DNA of 64,000 nt, from positions 806,001 to 870,000 of the forward strand of contig JASPKZ010008351.1 in assembly GCA_030220185.1 (NCBI GenBank). The letters are read 5' to 3'. The DNA is from Diploptera punctata (taxonomy: Eukaryota > Arthropoda > Insecta > Blattodea > Blaberidae). Made by a program: the position numbers and the translations under genes. This document shows, piece after piece, positions 1 through 9,667 of this stretch. How positions within the stretch are numbered: the first letter of the stretch is position 1; the number at the start of each line of letters is the position of its first letter. The notes beneath the pieces are model-generated. The model was given only the letters and a program-made list of their open reading frames with translations. It ran no database searches and was not told the DNA's origin.

Positions 1-190
1 GTGACGATGGTCACTGATACTGCAGTGCTGTGTTTAAAGAAACATAGAAGTATGAGATAAGAAGAATTCATGATTCATTTAATTCTTATTAATAAATCTC
101 ATAATGTTTAAAAATTCCCAAATTTATTATATGAAGATATATAATAGGTCTAATATTAAATATGTAATTAATTATATTAATTATGGCTAT
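1..190. repeat. Right half of a foldback element (family FB1)
   Basis: The first bases match the right arm of two other copies at 26914-27308 and 56240-56580: a CTGATACTGCAGTGCTGT stretch, then an arm ending in a TTAATTCTTA-like sequence and TCATAATGTTTAAAAATTCCC. The left arm lies outside the window. No coding capacity is seen. Confidence 0.6.
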
Positions 191-244
191 TGAGCAATAA
201 CTAATACACTTTTAATATGGCTTATTTTAGGTTATTCTTACCAC

Positions 245-412
245 ATTAATAAATAAGTTGAGGCTGCCATCATATTATCTCATATCTTGTAAGACATGTT
301 TCAAAGCATCTCTGCTCCATCTTCGGTTGGTACAGACTCTGGTACATGTCTTACAAGAAACTACAAATATGAGGTAATATGATGGCAGACTCAACTTATT
401 TATTAAGTACAC
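245..412. repeat. Short inverted-repeat element with hammerhead-like core
   Basis: The left arm (AATAAATAAGTTGAGGCTGCC onward) is mirrored near 395-410. The inner arms both carry the ACATGTCTTAC/GTAAGACATGT pair. Read on the minus strand, 326 down to 293 gives a CCGAAGA / stem / GAAACATGTC order, like the catalytic core of a minimal hammerhead ribozyme with one mismatch. The layout resembles the Penelope-type element at 47.3-50.1 kb. No protein is encoded. Confidence 0.55.
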
Positions 413-513
413 CTCATAATGTTATTTCGTATTGAATTTTCCTTATTCTTACCTCAACTTCTTGTTCAATTTCAACACTTTTTTTTATTTTTTAAACAAT
501 ATATATATATATA

Positions 514-682
514 TTAGACCAAGAATGAGGTGGGAGAATAATATTAACTATGATTTGAGGGAAGTAGATTATATAGGGAATGATTGGAAAGCATTAGCTC
601 AGGATAGGGATGTATGGAGAGCTTATGTCCGTGCGGCCATGAACCTACGGGTTCGATATTGCCAGTGAGTAAGTAAGTATAT
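514..682 (+). mobile_element. 3' end of RTE-like LINE (family R1), 5'-truncated
   Basis: The last about 45 codons of the R1 reverse-transcriptase ORF are present (RMRWENNINYDLREV, then WKALAQDRDVWRAY), followed by the family 3' end GCCAGTGAGTAAGTAAGTA. It abuts an AT microsatellite. The stop codon is altered here because GATATT replaces GATAGT. It is a fragment only. Confidence 0.85.
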
Positions 683-831
683 ATGGTATGATTAGAAAAA
701 TAAATGCCTGGACGGGATTCGAACCCGGATCTCTGAGTTCCAGGCATTTATTTTTCTTATCATACCATATTAAGCTTGCATTGCTCAATGTTAAACATTT
801 AATTATAACATATATGTATATATATATATAT

Positions 832-1182
832 ATCCGATCGATTGAGGGTCTTTCCACTTTCAGCGGTTGCCCTTTTACCAGCCGGCTGCTGGCCCTTCAC
901 ATCCACATGTGTCAATCACAGAGGTAGATGATCAACAGCCAGTGTAGGGGTGACATGTGGTTAGCATGTCGAGTCCCCCAGCCGTTAAAGCTGGTTCCTC
1001 AACCTGGAGCCGCTACTTATTGTAGCTACCCAATTGCCTCACGATGCTGGGTGGGCACCGGTCCCATACTGGCCGAAATACCATGAGAAAATTTCTTCCC
1101 CCATGGAGACTCGAACCAGCGCAAGTCCCGTAGCTCTGCGCCAAGGCTTCCTACCTTAACCGCTCGGCTACGGCGCGGGACT
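832..1182 (-). repeat. tRNA-headed SINE, family S1 (minus)
   Basis: On the minus strand the element starts with a Leu/Ser-like tRNA head (GCCGAGCGGTTAAGG) and runs into a conserved body with the words CCAGTATGGGACCGGTGCCC and CACCCCTACACTGGC. Six copies are in the window. This one sits inside a TA microsatellite, which remains on both sides. Confidence 0.85.
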
Positions 1183-1260
1183 TGTATATATATATATATA
1201 TAGTATAAGAAAAATAAATGCCTGGACGGGATTCGAACCCGGATCTCTGATAATTTTAAA

Positions 1261-1345
1261 ATATAACCTGTTGGCCTATGTGCGTGGTTTCTACTTGAGA
1301 CTTAGAAACAATTCTCACTGCACTTAATGGAAACATCAGTCAATA
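1261..1345. repeat. Solo arm of TIR element (family T1)
   Basis: This matches the right arm of the TIR element at 8014-8465, with the shared words TTCTCACTGC and TTAATGGAAAC. Only one arm is present. Confidence 0.5.
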
Positions 1346-1363
1346 TTTCAATCAAAATTTAAT

Positions 1364-1700
1364 TCCGATTGAGGGTCTTTCCACTTTTCAGCGGTTGCCC
1401 TTTTACCAGCCGGCTGCTGGCCCTTCACATCCACATGTATCAATCACAGAGGTAGATGATCAACAGCCAGTGTAGGGGTGACATGTGGTTAGCATGTCGA
1501 GTCCCCCAGCCGTTATAGGTGGTTCCTCAACCTGGAGCCGCTACTTATTGCAGCTACCCAATTGCCTCACGATGCTGGGTGGGCACTGGTCCCATACTGG
1601 CCGAAATACCATGAGAAAATTTCTTCCCCCATGGAGACTCGATCCAGCGCAAGTCCCGTAGCTCTGCGCCAAGGCTTCCTACCTTAACCGCTCGGCTACG
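1364..1700 (-). repeat. tRNA-headed SINE, family S1 (minus)
   Basis: It is collinear with the copy at 832-1182. The tRNA head is cut at CTCGGCTACG, directly against the TIR element that begins at 1703, so that element probably inserted at the SINE head. Confidence 0.85.
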
Positions 1701-1702
1701 AT

Positions 1703-2494
1703 GTTAAATATAAGATTGGTACCTGGTAAATCAGTCGTCCTCAACTAAATTATTAAATAGTTCCAATATGGAGGTCTTTATATGAAAACATACCCGCTGA
1801 CATAAACCTGTTGCACAACCTGTACAACATCAGTACCAGTTAAAATGCAGAAGATGAAAAAGTGTTTTTGAAAAGCCTCCATATTGGAGCTATTTAAGGC
1901 TCAACTGCACTTCTACTGGCGCTTGATTTTTCAGTTATATTGTTGTAAACTATAGCTCTTCTTCTGTATTTACTAACATTATTTAATATTTTAAACTTTT
2001 TCAAACAATTTTATAACATTATTAGACAATTTTGAAGTATTTATTTAAGTATGCAAATCACAATATTATGACACTGTTTGACAATATTGTGATGCTCACT
2101 GCTATTTTCTCCACAGAGTATATTACTTATTTTCTATCGCTGTTCTGGGTTATCGCTTGGTTGGATCAGCATTAGGGAGTGATAATCAAGTGTACACCCA
2201 TTTTTAATAAACGTTTGGTAATTTTAATATTATTGATATATTTTTTAACATAGATTTGGGGATTTATTGCAAATATTGGTAATTTAAATTTCATAGCGAC
2301 GGACAGTAATTGAGGATGATAATCGATAAGTGGTTCGATTGTTGGTTATCGCTGGATTTTTAAACTCTGGCGCATGTGCACTGCTATTCTATAGAACTTC
2401 GAAAATATTTCACGTTAGTTTAATTGCAGTTTTTCCCTATTTAATAATTTAGTTGAGGATGACTGACTTACCAGGTACCAATTTTATATTTAAC
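1703..2494. mobile_element. MITE-like element with about 58-bp terminal inverted repeats
   Basis: The left end (GTTAAATATAAGATTGGTAC..., into TCAGTCGTCCTCAACTAAAT) is mirrored at the right end, 2437-2494, with few mismatches. The inside holds a second repeat (about 1893-2440) that also occurs alone at 8853-9385 and has its own imperfect terminal repeats (CTGCACTTCTACTGGCG / CGTTAGTTTAATTGCAG). No transposase is encoded, so both are non-autonomous and nested. Confidence 0.75.
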
Positions 2495-2571
2495 ACCATT
2501 ACATAACCTCAATGGTGCTTTAATATGAATTTTAAAAGTATGGAACATTTAATAAGCTTATAATTCCAATG

Positions 2572-2895
2572 TCCACTGTGGTCTCGAGGTAGCGTGCTGC
2601 CTTGTCACGCAGTGGGCCCGGGTTCGATCCCTGCTCAGGGCAGTTTTTCTGGGTGAGATTTTTCCTCACCTGTAAGACAAATGGCATGAAAACTTTAAGG
2701 CCCAAACGGTCCCCGAAATCATATGGTCATCATCATCCTCCTTATCATTATCACCATCATCCTCATAATCATCCTTCAGCAGTGTGGAAAGCAACGAGAA
2801 GCTACCACACCTACAATTCCCTAGTAAAGCTGCAAAGCATAGCATGAAAATGCTATGATCGCAGTGAAAGACCTGCCCTCGGGCAGAATTACTAT
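2572..2895 (+). repeat. tRNA-headed SINE, family S2 (plus)
   Basis: The head is CTCGAGGTAGCGTGCTGCC with a GGGTTCGATCCC B-box, followed by the body GTAAGACAAATG, TTTAAGGCCCAAACGGTCCC. It contains a CAT/CCT-rich stretch. The 3' part diverges from the copies at 43493-43820 and 28000-28384 but resembles the minus copy at 46375-46702. Confidence 0.8.
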
Positions 2896-2899
2896 GGAT

Positions 2900-3660
2900 G
2901 GATAGTTCCAATAATTCTGGTGATTACTAATTACCCGAAGTTTCACTTTAACAATAGTCACGAATATCTCACTCCCACCAAGAAAATCCTACTGCATATA
3001 GGGGTATTTGAACACCACAAATTTATATTTTACACTGACAATACAATATAAGAACAAATTTAATTCAAAAGCAGCTAAGAACACTGTATATTACCGAAAG
3101 TTCTGATCTGAATCAAAACACAGATTTCCCGCGTTGACACGATCAACAAAACATCGATAAACCACAAATTCTATTATAGCAAGTATATTTCTCTATGGAC
3201 AACACAGATCAGGTCGGGTTATCTCTGGATCAGGTCGACGCATAGTGGGTTATCGCTGATACGGTATTGATGCGAGACCTATGTGCAAGACATAGTTCCT
3301 CCTGCAAATGGCTTCGAACGCTGCAGGCGCATATAATTTCGTCTGCTTTAAGGGTAGCCAACAGACTTGTTAAATATTTGTTATTATTTGAAATAAATCG
3401 GTTTTCTCTTAATTTTAATACAAAAATTATATTTCAGAAACGTTTGTTTCAATTCATGCTCGTAATATTAGTTTTGAATCGTTTATTAATATTTACTTCT
3501 ATTTAATATTATAACAAACCATATATTTCATTTTATTATATTGGATGCATATTTTAAAATATAGGCTATGTATTATGTAGGAACAAGTAACATTTTTGTT
3601 CGATTACTTACAAGAAATAAGACCCATCAACTGTTTTTCTGATATAAGGAATATATTCCT
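2900..3660. other. No gene seen
   Basis: AT-rich sequence. Short phrases such as GGGTTATCGCTG recur near 2150 and 9110, so decayed repeat is likely. No convincing coding region. Confidence 0.5.
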
Positions 3661-3663
3661 TAC

Positions 3664-4060
3664 TAACTTACTGACACTATCGAACCTGTAGGTTCATGGC
3701 CGCGCGGACCTAAAAGCCCTTCATATATCCCTATCCTGAGCTAATGTTTTCCAATCATTCCATGTATAATCTACTTCCCTCAAATCATAGTTAATGTTAT
3801 TCTCCCACCTCATTCTTGATCTACCGATTGGGCGTTTTCTCTCTGGTTTTCCTACAAGAAGCTACCATGCAAGTATTTCATCCCACATGTCCTACCCATC
3901 CTCTCTGGTTATTACATTTAAAATGTTGATAATGGATACTGTCCTTAAAGTTATTACATCTCGTCTTCTAATGACAGTTCCCCACTACTTGAGTTGTTAC
4001 TCTCTGTCAATCACATATGGAATTTCTCTGAAATAAATTTCTCGAAGTGTAGTAGTTTTT
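3664..4060 (-). mobile_element. Decayed 3' end of RTE-like LINE R1 (minus)
   Basis: The family 3' end (TACTTACT... CACTATCGAACC on the plus strand) is followed by the complement of the WKALAQDRD and MRWENNINYD region. Beyond about 3860 the match is weak and broken by frameshifts. Confidence 0.75.
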
Positions 4061-4204
4061 TCTCTATGGTATAGTTACAGACTCAAATAGAAAAGTTAGC
4101 GAGTTATGATTTTATGCTCTATCGCTTGAAAATCAGTATGTTAATATTCACGCTATCCTGAGGACGTAAATATAATTAATGTGCAATTGACTTTCCCAAC
4201 CACA

Positions 4205-4545
4205 ATTTTTATGGAATCAAAAACCAAACAAAACCTAACCTATCCTAACCCAACCTAATCAAATCCATACTAACCTAACCTAAGAATAGCTAATCTAACC
4301 CCATATTACCAAACCTTACCTAACATCATCTAACCTCAACTAACATCACCTAAAATAATCTAACCTCACTCAACCTTACCTAACGTCAATTAACTTCGCA
4401 TAACTTCACCTAACATTACTTAATAAAACATAATCTCACCTAACTTCTAACCTGACTTAAACCTAACCGAACCAAACCTAACTTAACCGAACCAAACTTA
4501 ACGTAAACCGAACCAAACCTAACTTAACCTAACCCCAACCCAACG
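4205..4545. repeat. Degenerate CCTAA (TTAGG-like) tandem block
   Basis: About 340 bases of imperfect CCTAA/TAACC units. TTAGG is the usual insect telomere repeat and CCTAA its complement. The units are heavily degenerate, so this would be an old interstitial block, not a telomere end. Confidence 0.7.
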
Positions 4546-4559
4546 GGAAGGGAGGCAAA

Positions 4560-5100
4560 CCGAACCTGTCCTGGGTGGCCAGGTAATTGGCCATATGCGA
4601 CCGATTTGACCCTGAATGGTCATATGGGGCCTAACTGCCCCTGAGTGTCTAAGTGGCCCTATGGGGCATATTTGTTCCTAAGTTGCCACATGGATCCTGT
4701 TTGGCCCTAAGGGGCCTATTTGGTCCTAAAAGGCCATATGAGCCTATTTGGCATTTAGAGGTCCTATGGGAAATATTTGGTCCATAGAGGCCCTATGGGA
4801 AATATTTGGTCCATAGAGGCCCTATGGGACATATTTGGCTTTGTAGGACCAATTTGGCCATAAGCGGCCGTACGGGCCTATTTGGCCCTATGGAGTTATA
4901 TAGGGCCTGCTTTGTCCTAAATGGCCCCATGGAACCTGTTTGTCCCTATGAGGCCTAATTAGTCCTATGTGGACCTGTTGGGTCTAATTGACCCTAAGTG
5001 GCCTAATTGGCCTTAACTGTCCCTGATTTGCCCTGTGGCCTATTTGACACTCAGTGTACCTGTGTGGACCCAAGTTGCCCCAATAAGCATAATTGACCCT
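4560..5100. repeat. GGCC-rich degenerate minisatellite
   Basis: Imperfect units of roughly 15-25 bases built on TTTGGCCCTAAG / TGGCCTATTTGG / CCCTATGGGG. It is GC-richer than its surroundings and bounded on both sides by CCTAA-type sequence. No coding potential. Confidence 0.75.
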
Positions 5101-5240
5101 AAGTTGCCTTACCTAAATAACCTAAGTGGCCTGAACTAAGTGACTTAACCTAAGTAATCTAACCTATATTATTAACCTGAACATTCCACAATAATCAAAC
5201 CCTACCAAATACCCCTAGCCACAAAACCACCTCTAATCTG
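5100..5240. repeat. Second degenerate CCTAA-type block
   Basis: Short imperfect ACCTAA/CCTAAGT units flank the minisatellite on its right side, mirroring the block at 4205-4545. Confidence 0.55.
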
Positions 5241-5399
5241 ACCTAACCTCTGTTAACACGACCGAAGCTCCCCTATAACGGGTGAACTACACTAAAACCA
5301 ACTAATTAATAACTTTAATTATTTGTAGATGCCCTGTACGTCTGAAAAATCAAGTAGACTTATAAGTAGATTTTATTCAAAATTAAAATATAAAATTAT

Positions 5400-5515
5400 G
5401 GAATATTCACCTAAAAGGTTCATCTCAACTTTATTAGCGCTTTCGGGACTAGTCCCATCATCAGCAGGATTCAAAACTAATTTTATATTTTAGTTTTGAA
5501 TAATACCTCAACGGA
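5400..5515 (-). repeat. Hammerhead-like motif inside a short inverted repeat
   Basis: On the minus strand 5464 to 5435 reads CTGATGA, a perfect GGGAC/GTCCC stem, GAAA, then the palindrome AGCGCT followed by A. This is the CUGANGA / stem II / GAAA / short stem III order of minimal hammerhead ribozymes. Flanking AAAATATAAAATT-type words are inverted around it. Stem I pairing is not convincing. Confidence 0.45.
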
Positions 5516-5647
5516 ATATATCATGAATCTTATAAAAGATTTTATTCACTACGTAACTCCTGTCCCAAATGGGAGTCAATGACCAATCACGTTTCAATGC
5601 CCATTAGCTTGGATGTGTTCCATTTGCTTTCTTGCTTCCCAATAGAG

Positions 5648-6420
5648 TTAGAGTCTTGCCAGAGTTCTTGTAGGTGACATCTTCAGAGCCTCACAGCTAG
5701 CAAAATGATCTTTGTTCATTGTAGTGTTAATGTCTTGGTACAGGATACAATTTGGAGAGTTGAAGATTCCAATTTTATGGAGGTATGCTGCCAGGTAGTC
5801 ATGGCCTGTTAACAGTCTGAATGTTGCTACTGCTTCGTGTCTTGGTTGTTCAGGTATTAAGTGTTTATTCTGCGAGATAGCTGCCCATGGTTTCTCGTTA
5901 CTTTGTGATTTGAAGTTTCTTTTAATTATAATTTTTGCAGAATGGTAGGGCAGGGATTGATTTGTTTTCTGTAAAATTTTGGTGCCCTTTTTTGCTAAAA
6001 GATCCACCATTTCATTTCCATGTACTCCGCAATGAGAGGGGATCCATTGGAGCTGGATAATTTTATTTTGTTTGGTCAATAATCTTATGATCTTTTTTAT
6101 TTCCAACACTTTTCTGGAGATTGGAGAGTTATATGTTGTTATAGCTTGTATAGCTGATGTTGAATCACTCTCTGAAATGCATTTATTCTGTAGAGGAGTT
6201 GTGTTAGTGCTAACTCTATTGCCTGAATTTCTCCATCGAAGTGTGTGTAATTTTTCCCTACTGCAACATAGAAGCTAAACAGTTTTGAGTAAATTCCAGC
6301 TCCAGCTCCATCTTCTATTTCCATTCTGGATCCATCTGTATAGATATGTACCCATTGTGGTTCAGGATATAGACTGTGAATGGTTTCCAATGTGATTTGT
6401 TTTAGTTCATCTGGGGTCAT
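5648..6420 (-). mobile_element. LINE C-terminal RNase H domain (Jockey/I-type), frameshifted
   Basis: Two minus-strand reading blocks (6420-6139 and 6109-5648) together form an RNase H domain. The first has the IYTDGSRMEIEDGAGAGIY motif and the GEIQAIELALTQ helix; the second has LQWIPSHCGVHGNEMVDLLAKKG. A degenerate C-terminal Cys/His stretch follows. RNase H after reverse transcriptase is typical of Jockey and I clade LINEs. The frames are broken between blocks, so it is dead. The reverse transcriptase itself is not adjacent. It may be the same family as the LINE at 63393-64000. Confidence 0.85.
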
Positions 6421-6484
6421 TTCACTTTTTAAAACATGTTTGATTAAATTTGTGTTAAAAGCAATATCTTTATCTTCCAGAGGT

Positions 6485-7333
6485 AATTTATTTTATTCTG
6501 CATTTTGTCATGAGTGAAACGTATAGAAGCTCGCTACAGATGAGCTTCCAAGAATCCTCTCATGCTAGTAGCTCTGCTGCAAACGTTCAAACAGACTTGG
6601 AACATTATCATGAACCTGTATAAGTGAGTGTGTCATTGAAAAACTTTTGCAACACCCGTTTAATTCACTTTCATTTCAAGACAAAATAAAATTAATAGAA
6701 AATTGTAGATCTACGCAGCCTTTCACTGAATTAAACACTCAATACAAAGGCTGTAAAAATTTCACAGGACATTTTGATCCAAATTCCTACCTTAGTTATG
6801 TGGTGCAATAATCTCAAAAAATTGTTCTGCTGGCCATGTCTCGTGTTCTCGCCTGAAAAGAATGTTTTAAAGAAGACAGATTTTGAGGATTTAAATATTT
6901 TTCATAAAGCCCAAAAAAGACACAAACTTAATTTCTTCATACAACAAGCCTTAAGCAGCAGTTGAAACAGTTTGACAAAGCTGTAATTGAATTATGTCAA
7001 ACATATTTTTTTAAATATGTATAATCACTACTTATTTTTAGGAATTCTCACTATGAGGTATATTCATTAAGGTAGAATTTTTATCACTCACCTCATATTG
7101 TTCTCCTTATTTGACTATAAACTAATTTCGGAACATAGTTTCTGTTCCATCCTCAGTATTGTCACAACCGTTGTTCTGTCGTCTTGAAGAGCTGTTCCGA
7201 AACTAGTTTATAGTCAAATAAGAACAATATGAGGTGAGTGATAAAAATTCTACCTTAATGTATAATCATGTTTTTTTTTTTTTTTTTTACTATGGAGCTT
7301 CCTTTCTCCCCAAACTCACGCCTCGCCTCTGAT
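6485..7333 (+). mobile_element. hAT transposon remnant, interrupted by a foldback element
   Basis: The sequence is collinear, in opposite orientation, with the hAT element at 51105-52421. Fragments of an N-terminal region resembling the TTF-type zinc finger of ZMYM/hAT transposases are readable at 6774-6965 (NLKKLFCWPCLVFSPEKNVL, then KKTDFEDLNIFHKAQKRHKL). The 3' end is CTATGGAGCTTCC...GCCTCGCCTCTG at about 7285-7333. Stops and deletions disable it, and a 230-bp foldback is inserted at 7028-7257. Confidence 0.7.
7028..7257. mobile_element. Foldback element with 11-bp target duplication and hammerhead-like core
   Basis: Arms of about 70 bases (GGTAGAATTTTTATCACTCACCTC.. and its mirror) enclose a loop. 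ATGTATAATCA occurs directly before (7017-7027) and after (7258-7268), a clean 11-bp target duplication inside the hAT remnant. On the minus strand 7156 to 7119 reads CTGAGGA / GGAAC...GTTCC stem / GAAA. It resembles Penelope-derived inverted elements. Confidence 0.75.
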
Positions 7334-7700
7334 TTAATCCAACTGAGCATCCATGGAATAAGCTGGAAAATTTGTATCTTGCCGTGCTACAGAACTATTC
7401 GCAAGTGCACTCATTGAAGAATATGACAGTATCCTCGAAATCTCCATTAATAGATTAGTGTGAAGCATGCCACATAAGTGTAATAAAGACTTTCAAACAC
7501 AAAGAGAACACTCAGTGTGTTGAAATAATCACTGAAATATTGGTTAGTATAGTATATTTCCATTTTTGTTTTCTGAATCAATAAAAGATGTGTTTATATT
7601 TCTAAACCTGTGATAGAAATATTTGTTTGATTGCCTATTCTGATTTTAAACAATATTTCAATCCATGAAAATTGACTGTCAAAAATTACTCAATATCACT

Positions 7701-7818
7701 AATTATTTAATTAAATAAAAATAAAACATAGTTTTATTGATTTTGTACCAAAACACTGAATTATATAATAAATATGAAAATCAAATAAAACTATGTTTTA
7801 TTTTTATTTAATTAATAA
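7701..7818. repeat. AT-rich perfect hairpin
   Basis: AATAAAAATAAAACATAGTT on the left is mirrored as AACTATGTTTTATTTTTATT on the right, with arms of about 43 bases around a 30-base loop. Confidence 0.7.
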
Positions 7819-8013
7819 ATATGGATTTTCATCAAGTAAACACCAACTCAATTGATTATCTCTAATTTTTTTTTGGAAATGTCTATTCTAATTTTTTAAA
7901 ACTATGAATATACGAGTGAGCACACACACACAAACACATACATATCTTTAAAATAAAACAATCTCTCTAGTCATTAAATCACTTTAAATTTCCTCCACGC
8001 AAAGTAAGCTACT

Positions 8014-8465
8014 GTGGCTGAAGTTTCCATTAAGCGCAGTGAGAAGTTAGAAAAGTCCCAGATACCACACACATATGCCAACAGGGTTTTTATTTTCAAA
8101 TTATTTCCCACCATTTACAATAAATTTTATATTTCTTCTAAAGATTATTTAAATATATTTTTCTATATTTAACTGTGTACGTAACATAAAGTCATGGCAG
8201 CCATATTGATTTTAGTACATGTTCCAGTGCAGCCAACATAGAGTATGTAGTTTAGAATTTCAGAACTCACTATTTATTTTTGGGAGTTGCATTCTTTCAC
8301 AGGTTAGAGTGCTTAAATTGTGTTAGTTAGCTTTTAGGTTAGTTAAATATTGCGTATATGTTGGCTGCATTGCGTGATTCCAGAGTGAAAACCGTTTTGC
8401 ATTTGTTGGTGTATGCGTGTGGTGTCTAGAAAAATTTCTCACTGCGTTTAATGGAAACTTTATCC
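8014..8465. mobile_element. TIR element T1 with 7-bp target duplication
   Basis: Imperfect terminal inverted repeats of about 80 bases (GAAGTTTCCATTAAGCGCAG at the left, its mirror CTGCGTTTAATGGAAACTTT at the right) are flanked by AGCTACT at 8007-8013 and 8466-8472. Inside, a second inverted pair around GTTGGCTGCA is visible. No protein is encoded; a related solo arm lies at 1261-1345. Confidence 0.65.
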
Positions 8466-8852
8466 AGCTACTATTTACTCAAAGTCTTTGATAATAATCA
8501 ATAATAATAGACTTCCGTTATATTTATGAAATTTTCCATTTAAGAAAAAATTAAGATAAGTGATAGTTCATTATGTGATTTCAGTTCTTGTGCAGTGAAC
8601 TATACCATAGAGTCATGTACAAGCATTTCTGAGCTCTTGCTGGCTCCTTCTGGGGTTCAAGGAGCAGAGAAAAGCTTTGAAATGCCAATATATAAGGATA
8701 CAATGATAAGATACATTACCCAAAAAACTTGAATTGCAATTCTGTTATCACTGTCTTATTATTCAGAGCCGAAAAAGTGACAAAGCAATGATGAGTTCTG
8801 CATATAACTTAATATACTTTCCACATTTTATACACATTTTGGGCTCAACTGC

Positions 8853-9385
8853 ACTTCCACTAGCGCTTGATTTTTCTGTTATATTATTGTAAACTATAGC
8901 TTTTCTTCTGTATTTACTAACATTATTTAATATTTTAAACTTTTTCAAACAATTTTTATAACATTATTTGACAATTTTGAAGTATTTATTTAAATATGCA
9001 AATCACAATTTTATGACACTGTTAGACAATATTGTCATGCTGCTATTTTCTCCACAGAGTATATTATTTAGTCTATGATTTTTCTATCGTTATTTTGGGT
9101 TATCGCTGGTTGGATCAGCGTTAGGGAGTGATAAGTAAGTGTACACCCATTTTAATAAACGTTTGGTAATTTTAATATTATTAATATATTTTTAACATAT
9201 ATTTGGGGATTTATAGCAAATATTGGTCATTACATTTCAGAGCGGCAGATAGTAATTGAGGATGATAATCGATATGTGGGTCGATTGTGGGTTATCGCTG
9301 GCTCTATAAACTTTGGTCCATGCGCATTGTTGTTCTAGAGGACTTTGAAAAAAAAATCACGCTAGTTTAAGTGCAGTTTTTCTAC
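8853..9385. mobile_element. Non-autonomous TIR element, second copy
   Basis: It is about 90% alike by eye to 1893-2440. Ends CTGCACTTCCACTAGCG and CGCTAGTTTAAGTGCAG form imperfect 17-base inverted repeats. No coding region. Confidence 0.65.
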
Positions 9386-9667
9386 ATTATGTATTAAAAT
9401 ATCCTATAGTTTCAGTAATTTTTATCCTAAAATGTAGTAGCTCCCTGTCTATAAAATCACCAAAATTTTAACAAAATTTACACACATAATATTAGACTAT
9501 AGTTATTTAAACAATTACATTTGCTTAATTTTTTGCATCTGTGAGCTTTGATAAAAATACAAGATCTAAATTGCACTTCATAAAGAATAGATTTAGTTTA
9601 AATTATAAATCATATTATTAATTACATAATTGAAAGATCTACATTATTCATACAATAACTTCATAGT

